NCBI GenBank assembly: GCA_046290575.1
Contig: JBKAGX010000006.1
Location: forward strand, 124,001 to 188,000
Length of the DNA: 64,000 nt
Origin: JANQQJ01 sp046290575
GTDB taxonomy: Bacteria; Pseudomonadota; Alphaproteobacteria; SMXS01
Reading direction: 5' to 3'
Of this stretch, positions 59,443 through 64,000 are shown piece by piece. Made by a program: the position numbers and the translations under genes. The notes beneath the pieces were generated by a model. That model was not told the DNA's origin, did not search any database, and worked only from the letters and a program-made list of their open reading frames with translations. The number at the start of each line of letters is the position of its first letter. The first letter of the stretch is position 1.

Positions 59443-60252
59443 CTAAAATCCGTCTTCAAGCTGCTTGGAGAACATGCCGCTCATGGCGCGCACCATCGCG
59501 CGCGGCGTATAGCGCATCCATTCCACACCCAGCTGATAGGCAATGCCGTTAACCCGAACGACTTCGCCCGCGTGCAGCGCGTCGAAACCCTCTTTGGCAA
59601 CCTGCTTGGCATTCAGCTTCATGAAATCGGGTACTGACCCGTTTTCAGCTTTCTTGCCGGTCGCATTCTTCGAAAACTCTGTCTCCGTCAGGCCCGGGCA
59701 CAACGCTGTCAGCGTGATCCCGTCTTCGCGCATTTCTTCGCTCAGCGCTTCCGTTAACGACAGAACAAAGGCTTTTGTCGCGCCATAAAGAGCGGCGCCC
59801 GGTGTTGGATTGAAGGCCGCGACGGAGGCGACGTTCATGATCTTGCCTTCGCCTTTGTCCTTCATGGGTTGAGCGAACAGATAGATAAGCTCGGTCAGCG
59901 CCGCGACGTTCACCTGGACCATGTCGGAAATGCGGGTCTTCGCCGTTTCGACAAAAGGCTTGAAGGCCCCGAACCCGGCATTGTTGACGAGCACATCCAC
60001 ATGCAGGCCGGCATCGTTGACAGCTTTGAACAGCTTTTGCGGCGCGGTCGTCTTCGACAGGTCCTGTCCGATGACAGTGACGGTCGTGCCGAATTCGTCA
60101 TACAGCTCGTTCGCCAGGGTGTTCAGCTTGTCTTCGCTGCGTGCGACGACAATCAAATCGTACCCGTTTTCGGCGAACACGAAGGAAAGTTCGCGTCCGA
60201 TTCCCATTGATGCGCCGGTGATCAGCGCTGTTTTTCCATAACCGTGTGGCAT
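59443..60252 (-). CDS. SDR family NAD(P)-dependent oxidoreductase (YqjQ/DltE-like)
   Basis: 269 residues from ATG at 60252. It has TALITGASMGIGRELSFVFA, DVLVNNAGFGAFKPFVET, catalytic Ser in IMNVASVAAFNPTPG, and YxxxK in AALYGATKAFVLSL, followed by MVRAMSGMFSKQLE. Its pattern resembles SDRs encoded beside WS/DGAT and acyl-CoA reductase genes. It may reduce fatty aldehyde or ketone intermediates of wax synthesis, which is inference. It is first in the operon, 28 bases before the WS/DGAT gene. Confidence 0.9.
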   Translation of the reverse strand: MPHGYGKTALITGASMGIGRELSFVFAENGYDLIVVARSEDKLNTLANELYDEFGTTVTVIGQDLSKTTAPQKLFKAVNDAGLHVDVLVNNAGFGAFKPFVETAKTRISDMVQVNVAALTELIYLFAQPMKDKGEGKIMNVASVAAFNPTPGAALYGATKAFVLSLTEALSEEMREDGITLTALCPGLTETEFSKNATGKKAENGSVPDFMKLNAKQVAKEGFDALHAGEVVRVNGIAYQLGVEWMRYTPRAMVRAMSGMFSKQLEDGF

Positions 60253-60284
60253 GCCCTGTTTGATCCTGTGGCAATTTGTTTTTG

Positions 60285-60368
60285 TTGCGATTGCAAATAT
60301 AGGCCACCTTTCACTGTTTGCAATTACAAATATGTTGCGGTGCAAACATACACATGCTGCAAAGCAAC
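60285..60368. promoter_or_regulatory. Cluster of TTGC-N3/4-GCAA dyads in the divergent promoter region
   Basis: Four related dyads lie between the divergent SDR (start 60252) and acyl-CoA synthetase (start 60472): TTGCGATTGCAA (60285-60296), TTGCAATTACAA (60318-60329, one mismatch), TTGCGGTGCAA (60335-60345) and GCTGCAAAGCAAC (60356-60368, reverse form with one mismatch). Repetition of one palindromic core suggests a transcription factor. The operon's own MarR is the obvious candidate. The rest of the 219-base gap holds nothing else I can support. Confidence 0.55.
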
Positions 60369-60471
60369 ATGGCGACCAGGCTCAGATTCCGTGTAAACGC
60401 CTGTCAGGCTTCATTTACGGCCCGTTTGGGGGGTGCTACATACCGGGCAGTAACTCAGGGGAGATTTTTTG

Positions 60472-62013
60472 ATGCATCCTTGCGTGCACGCGCAGTCCAC
60501 GCCTGACAAGCCGGCATACATTATGGCCGCAACGGGCGAATCCGTAACCTATGCCCAGTTGGAAGAACGCTCCAACAGGTTGGCGCAACTGTTTCGCGCC
60601 AAGGGGTTGAAGCCGGGCGACCATATTGCTCTGCTGATGGAAAACCAGAAGCGCTTTTATGAAGTTTGCTGGGCAGCTCAGCGTGCCGGGCTCTATTACA
60701 CGGCAATCAGCACCCGGCTGACGGCGCCGGAAGCGGCCTACATCATCGACGATTGTGATGCCCAGATGCTGGTCACATCGAAAGCCATGACAGAGGTCGC
60801 GGAAGGCCTTGTAGGACAGATGCCGCAGGTCAAGACTGCGCTGATGGTCGATGGGGTGATTGACGGCTTTGAATCTTATGAGGATGCGGTTGCTGGCATG
60901 CCTGCCGAACGGATTGCCGATGAGACATCGGGCGTCGACATGCTCTATTCATCCGGCACCACCGGCCGGCCCAAGGGCGTTAAGATCCCGCTGCCCGGCG
61001 AACCTATTGAGTTCGTCCCTCCGACCTTTCAGATCGGTACCATGCTCTACAAATGGTCGGCAGAGACAGTTTATCTGTCGCCTGCGCCGCTCTATCACGC
61101 TGCGCCGCTGCGTTTTAACATGACGATCATGCGGGTGGGCGGCACCTGCATCATTATGGAGCATTTCGACCCCGAAGAGGCGCTTCGGCTGATCGAAAAA
61201 TACAAGGTCACCCACAGCCAGTGGGTGCCGACCATGTTTGTGCGCATGCTGAAAATGCCTGAAGAGGTGCGGCTGAAATATGACGTGTCGTCGCTTCAGA
61301 TCGTGGTCCACGCCGCCGCGCCATGCCCGATCGAAGTCAAGCGCCAGATGATTGACTGGTGGGGGCCGGTGCTGCTGGAATATTATGCCGGGTCGGAATC
61401 CAACGGTATGACGTTCATCAACTCCGAAGATTGGCTGGAGCACCCGGGTTCGGTGGGGCGAACCATGCTGGGCTCGTTGCATATTCTTGATGAAGACGGC
61501 AATGAACTGCCGCAGGGCGAACCGGGGACGATCTATTTCGCCGACGGGCCGGACTTTTCCTATCACAAGGACCCCGAAAAAACCGCCGGCGCCAAGAATG
61601 AGAAGGGCTGGTCGACCCTGGGTGACATTGGGTACCTGGATGAAGACGGGTTTCTTTATCTCACCGACCGCAAGGCCTTCATGATCATTTCCGGCGGGGT
61701 GAACATCTACCCGCAGGAAGCCGAGAACGTGCTGATCAACCACCCGGCCGTGGCCGATGTGGCGGTGTTTGGCGTCCCCAATGAAGAGTTCGGCGAAGAG
61801 GTCAAAGCCGTGGTCCAGCCGATGGACATGGCCGATGCGGGCGACGCGCTGGCCAGTGACCTGATGACTTATTGCCGGGAACACCTCGCAAGTGTGAAGT
61901 GCCCGAAATCAGTCGATTTTGAGGCTGAACTGCCGCGCCATCCCACTGGCAAGCTCTACAAACGCCTGCTGCGCGACCGTTATTGGGGCAATCACGACAC
62001 AAGGATAGTTTGA
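60472..62013 (+). CDS. Acyl-CoA synthetase (AMP-binding, fatty/aryl/bile-acid type)
   Basis: 513 residues from ATG at 60472 with AGGGGAG upstream. Motifs: LYSSGTTGRPKGVKIPL (P-loop), LEYYAGSESNGMTF, TLGDIGYLDEDGFLYLTDRK, SGGVNIYPQEAENVLI and the lysine in PTGKLYKRLLRDRY. AGSESNG in place of YGxTE is typical of the FadD3/FadD13-like bile-acid and long-chain synthetases of actinobacteria and alphaproteobacteria. It activates a carboxylate to its CoA thioester, probably supplying the WS/DGAT encoded divergently. Confidence 0.93.
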   Translation: MHPCVHAQSTPDKPAYIMAATGESVTYAQLEERSNRLAQLFRAKGLKPGDHIALLMENQKRFYEVCWAAQRAGLYYTAISTRLTAPEAAYIIDDCDAQMLVTSKAMTEVAEGLVGQMPQVKTALMVDGVIDGFESYEDAVAGMPAERIADETSGVDMLYSSGTTGRPKGVKIPLPGEPIEFVPPTFQIGTMLYKWSAETVYLSPAPLYHAAPLRFNMTIMRVGGTCIIMEHFDPEEALRLIEKYKVTHSQWVPTMFVRMLKMPEEVRLKYDVSSLQIVVHAAAPCPIEVKRQMIDWWGPVLLEYYAGSESNGMTFINSEDWLEHPGSVGRTMLGSLHILDEDGNELPQGEPGTIYFADGPDFSYHKDPEKTAGAKNEKGWSTLGDIGYLDEDGFLYLTDRKAFMIISGGVNIYPQEAENVLINHPAVADVAVFGVPNEEFGEEVKAVVQPMDMADAGDALASDLMTYCREHLASVKCPKSVDFEAELPRHPTGKLYKRLLRDRYWGNHDTRIV

Positions 62014-62021
62014 GTATTGAG

Positions 62022-62118
62022 TGAACCGTTCGTGCCGAGGAGGGCCATTTGGCCCGTCTCGACGTGGGGGCGGTTCAATCCCGTTCGCAGGAAGCCTTCG
62101 ATAAGCTCAGGCCGAAGG
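62022..62118. repeat. REP-like inverted repeats, copy 2, with long imperfect hairpin
   Basis: TGAACCG (62022-62028) pairs with CGGTTCA (62071-62077) and encloses CGAG/CTCG and GGGCC-ATTT-GGCCC stems. A second unit follows: CCTTCG (62095-62100) with CGAAGG (62113-62118), holding ATAAGCTCAGG, part of the sequence in the repeat at 63745. No T run follows, so it is not a simple terminator. It fills the 115-base space between the convergent synthetase and aminotransferase genes. Confidence 0.6.
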
Positions 62119-62128
62119 GGACTGATTG

Positions 62129-63508
62129 CTATATCAACCCGTCTTCACGGACCAGGTCGAGGGAGCGGTTGATGCGTGACACCGCTTCGTCGATCAGCTC
62201 CGGCGAATGCGCGAAGGAGACGAAGGACCGCCGCGTGCCCGGCACCAACACACCATTGTCCAACAGGTGCAGGTAGAAGTCGGTTTCCGCCTGGGTCTTG
62301 CCCATGGCCAGGTCGCGGGATGAGCGGATTTCCTCGCCACTGAAATAGATCTGGAACATGGAGCCGGCGTTCAGCACCTGCACGGCCATGTTGTTCTGCC
62401 GGGCATAAGTGTTGACCCCATCCGCCAGTTGCTGGCCGCCATTGTTGATATGCGGATAGAGCGTGTCGCGATTGTCGTCGAAATATTTGATCTGGGCATA
62501 GCCCGCCGCCATGGTCAGCGGATTGCCGGAGAACGTGCCGCCGGACATGATGCCCTTGGGGTCGGAGCCCAGTGCGTTGAACAGCCGCATGATATCGGCC
62601 CGGCCGCCCACCGCGCCGACAGGCAGGCCGCCGCCCAGCGACTTGCCATAGGTCGCCAGGTCGGGCTTGACGTCATAGAATTCCTGCGCGCCGCCATAGG
62701 CGAAGCGGAAGCCGGTAATCACCTCATCGAACATCAGCAGCACGCCGCATTCGGTGCACACCGCGCGCAGTTCCTCCAGGAACGCTTTGATTTCGTCATT
62801 CAGGTGCGGGTTCGAACTCTGCGCCGGCTCGATCAACACCATGGCGAGCTCGTCTTTATTCTCGCGGATAATGTCGAACGCCACCTGGGATCGATAGGGC
62901 AGCAAAAGCTGGTTCTCGACGACGGCCTGGGGGACGCCTGCGCCGGTCGGCACATAGGTCGGCCGCTCACGAGGGCTTTCCGGGTGCGCGCCGCCAATGC
63001 CGTAATCATGGGCGCCGTGATAGAATCCGTCGAACACGCCGATCTTGTCTTTGCCGGTAAAGGCACGGCCCGCGCGGATCGCATACATGGTCGCTTCTGT
63101 ACCGGTGTTGCAGAAAATCACCCGTTCGACGCAATTGTCCGCCTTGATGATCTGCTCGGCCAGCGGCACCTGGTTCGGGTTGTGCAGGCCGAACTGCCAG
63201 CCGCGATTTTCCACCTGATCGGCGATGGCGTCCCGGATCACCGGATGCCGGTGGCCCAGGATGAGCGAGCCAAAGCCGATCTGAAAATCGATCAGCTGGT
63301 TGCCGTCGGCATCATAGAGGTAGGGTCCGTCGCCCTTTTCGATCAGCACCGGGAACGGCATTTCCAGACTCGCCGCCGAACCCATATTCATCAATTCCTT
63401 GGTGCGGCTGGTCAGTTCCTGCGAGCGCTTGGTCTTCGCCAGCAGCCGTTCGCGCACCGCGCGCCCATTGGCGCCAATATCGTCGGAAACATCAAAGGCA
63501 ACAGTCAT
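62129..63508 (-). CDS. Class III aminotransferase (glutamate-1-semialdehyde aminomutase-like)
   Basis: 459 residues. It has DFQIGFGSLILGHRHP, VIFCNTGTEATMYAIRAGR, LLMFDEVITGFRFAYGG and TYGKSLGGGLPVGAVGG with the PLP lysine. It resembles glutamate-1-semialdehyde 2,1-aminomutase, but the N-terminal extension (SRTKELMNMGSAASLEM) and overall pattern fit the broader aspartate-aminotransferase-like GSA group that is not HemL. Substrate unknown. Confidence 0.9.
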   Translation of the reverse strand: MTVAFDVSDDIGANGRAVRERLLAKTKRSQELTSRTKELMNMGSAASLEMPFPVLIEKGDGPYLYDADGNQLIDFQIGFGSLILGHRHPVIRDAIADQVENRGWQFGLHNPNQVPLAEQIIKADNCVERVIFCNTGTEATMYAIRAGRAFTGKDKIGVFDGFYHGAHDYGIGGAHPESPRERPTYVPTGAGVPQAVVENQLLLPYRSQVAFDIIRENKDELAMVLIEPAQSSNPHLNDEIKAFLEELRAVCTECGVLLMFDEVITGFRFAYGGAQEFYDVKPDLATYGKSLGGGLPVGAVGGRADIMRLFNALGSDPKGIMSGGTFSGNPLTMAAGYAQIKYFDDNRDTLYPHINNGGQQLADGVNTYARQNNMAVQVLNAGSMFQIYFSGEEIRSSRDLAMGKTQAETDFYLHLLDNGVLVPGTRRSFVSFAHSPELIDEAVSRINRSLDLVREDGLI

Positions 63509-63591
63509 ACGTGCATCTCCCGTTTATGCGCGGGAATGTAGACCCTGTGGCCCAAAGGGCAAGCGGCTAGGCGCATCTCGAGACAGGTAAT

Positions 63592-63668
63592 TGGTCGGGG
63601 AGAGAGGATTCGAACCTCCGGCCCCTGCGTCCCGAACACAGTGCTCTACCAGGCTGAGCTACTCCCCG
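63592..63668 (-). tRNA. tRNA-Pro (anticodon CGG)
   Basis: A 77-base tRNA reading on the minus strand from 63668. Acceptor CGGGGAG pairs with CTCCCCG, the D-arm has AGCCTGGTAGAGC, the anticodon stem CTGTG/CGCAG closes the loop TTCGGGA with anticodon CGG, and the T-loop is GGTTCGAATCC. Discriminator A73 and an encoded CCA follow (63592-63594). CGG reads proline CCG codons. Confidence 0.95.
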
Positions 63669-63698
63669 ACGGGTGCCTCACATGAGGGGCAGGGCGGG

Positions 63699-63727
63699 TA
63701 TATACAGGCGCGCCGCGTACCCCGCAA
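63699..63727 (-). promoter_or_regulatory. tRNA-Pro promoter
   Basis: On the minus strand TTGCGG (63722-63727) and TATATA (63699-63704) are 17 bases apart, a close match to sigma-70 consensus. The tRNA 5' end is 31 bases downstream of the -10 element. Confidence 0.75.
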
Positions 63728-63744
63728 GCGCGGAAACCTAAAGC

Positions 63745-63810
63745 CCGTTCATCCTGAGCTTGTCGGAGGAGAACGTGGCGCCCGTACTTCGACAAGCTCA
63801 GCACGAGCGG
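63745..63810. repeat. REP-like inverted repeat, copy 3
   Basis: CTGAGCTTGTCG and CGACAAGCTCAG are perfect 12-base arms, extended outward to imperfect 21-base arms (CCGTTCATC and CACGAGCGG) around a 24-base centre. The AGCTTGTCG/CGACAAGCT core is of the kind widely scattered in alphaproteobacterial genomes. It lies between the tRNA promoter and the partial polyprenyl synthetase gene. Confidence 0.75.
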
Positions 63811-63829
63811 TAATTGATTGCAGCGATTT

Positions 63830-64000
63830 TTAGTAAGCCCGGTCGATGGAGAAATCGACGATGCTGGTCAGCACCTCGCGGAGTTCCGAAGTCGGGAACA
63901 GCCGCAGCGCGTCCTTGGCCATGGCACCATAGTGGTGGGCGCGGGCGATCGTATCGGGCAGCGCCTCATATTTTGTCATCAGGCCGATGGCGCGTTCCAG
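63830..64000 (-). CDS. ispB: Polyprenyl diphosphate synthase, C-terminal end (gene continues past the right edge)
   Basis: 57 codons in frame from the window edge to TAA at 63830, read on the minus strand. The piece YEALPDTIARAHHYGAMAKD, then ALRLFPTSELREVLTSIVDF, and a terminal SIDRAY match the end of octaprenyl/solanesyl-type synthases (the AxxYGxxA helix and the final VDFxxxR). It probably makes the ubiquinone side chain. The gene symbol is tentative, as the catalytic part is outside the window. Confidence 0.75.
   Translation of the reverse strand: MERAIGLMTKYEALPDTIARAHHYGAMAKDALRLFPTSELREVLTSIVDFSIDRAY

Noticed and set aside
62429..63541. Plus-strand frame of 370 codons opposite the aminotransferase
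   Set aside because: The minus strand carries the PLP-lysine and other class III aminotransferase motifs. The plus frame has no recognisable domain.
1..64000. Riboswitches, CRISPR arrays, phage or IS elements
   Set aside because: I saw no regularly spaced repeats, transposase or integrase motifs, or recognisable riboswitch cores (TPP, cobalamin, SAM, glycine) before dxs, nadA, pdxH or the TonB receptor gene.

Overview
The window is a chromosomal segment of a GC-rich alphaproteobacterium, probably marine or aquatic. The evidence is the xseB-ispA-dxs-tlyA gene order, a GAAC-N7-GAAC LexA-type box, a nadA-nadC pair without an adjacent nadB, DUF4153 and RT0821/Lpp0805-family proteins, and many lipid-metabolism genes. 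I cannot fix the order or genus. Genes are densely packed and no gene-free stretch exceeds about 220 bases. I see no rRNA, insertion sequence or CRISPR array.

Left part (1-6974): a cut-off alkaline-phosphatase-superfamily phosphohydrolase diverges from a DXD-type glycosyltransferase, which suggests a surface-glycan locus running off the left edge. Then come a zinc-free MDR reductase, a small unknown protein, and a coupled trio: an SDR, a secreted chorismate mutase fused to cyclohexadienyl dehydratase (AroQ-gamma plus PheC), and a P-loop kinase-like protein. A RidA protein ends this part.

Quorum-sensing island (about 6975-11710): visibly more AT-rich than its surroundings. It holds a LuxI-type synthase, a radical SAM enzyme and three tandem LuxR-type regulators, the middle one broken by a single frameshift at a T run. 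Two sites resemble the las/lux box of Pseudomonas aeruginosa. One lies upstream of luxI. The other lies about 42 bases upstream of what looks like a roughly 100-nt structured RNA ending in a strong intrinsic terminator. This is the most novel-looking part of the window.

Middle (11714-30427): sulfurtransferase, 3-hydroxyacyl-CoA dehydrogenase, diacylglycerol-kinase-family lipid kinase, LpxH-like phosphoesterase and GT4 glycosyltransferase, SDR, alpha/beta hydrolase, a TonB-dependent receptor divergent from a TetR regulator, a coiled-coil DNA-binding-like protein, a YdgA/DUF945 protein with a short membrane-protein reading frame behind it, an FAD oxidoreductase, Sua5, an MBL-fold hydrolase and a long-chain acyl-CoA ligase.

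Isoprenoid and housekeeping block (30428-53344): a Phd/VapC-like toxin-antitoxin pair with an operator built into a possibly leaderless promoter sits directly in front of an HDAC-family deacetylase and xseB-ispA-dxs-tlyA. Next are an ABC exporter pair, an RlmD-type methyltransferase, a cytochrome c and its heme-less paralogue, aroC, fabI, a lipoprotein, pdxH, a CDF metal transporter, an ArsC/Spx-like protein, DUF4153, an SDR, enoyl-CoA hydratase, a GNAT acetyltransferase, nadC-nadA, a class III aminotransferase and another MBL hydrolase.

Right part (53345-64000): a small membrane protein behind a LexA-type box, an orphan four-PAS hybrid histidine kinase, and a neutral-lipid operon (SDR, wax ester synthase/DGAT, lipase-like hydrolase, MarR) divergent from an acyl-CoA synthetase across a promoter region full of TTGC-N3/4-GCAA dyads. 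The window ends with a class III aminotransferase, tRNA-Pro(CGG) and the 3' end of a polyprenyl diphosphate synthase. Three REP-like inverted repeats with related arms lie between genes.
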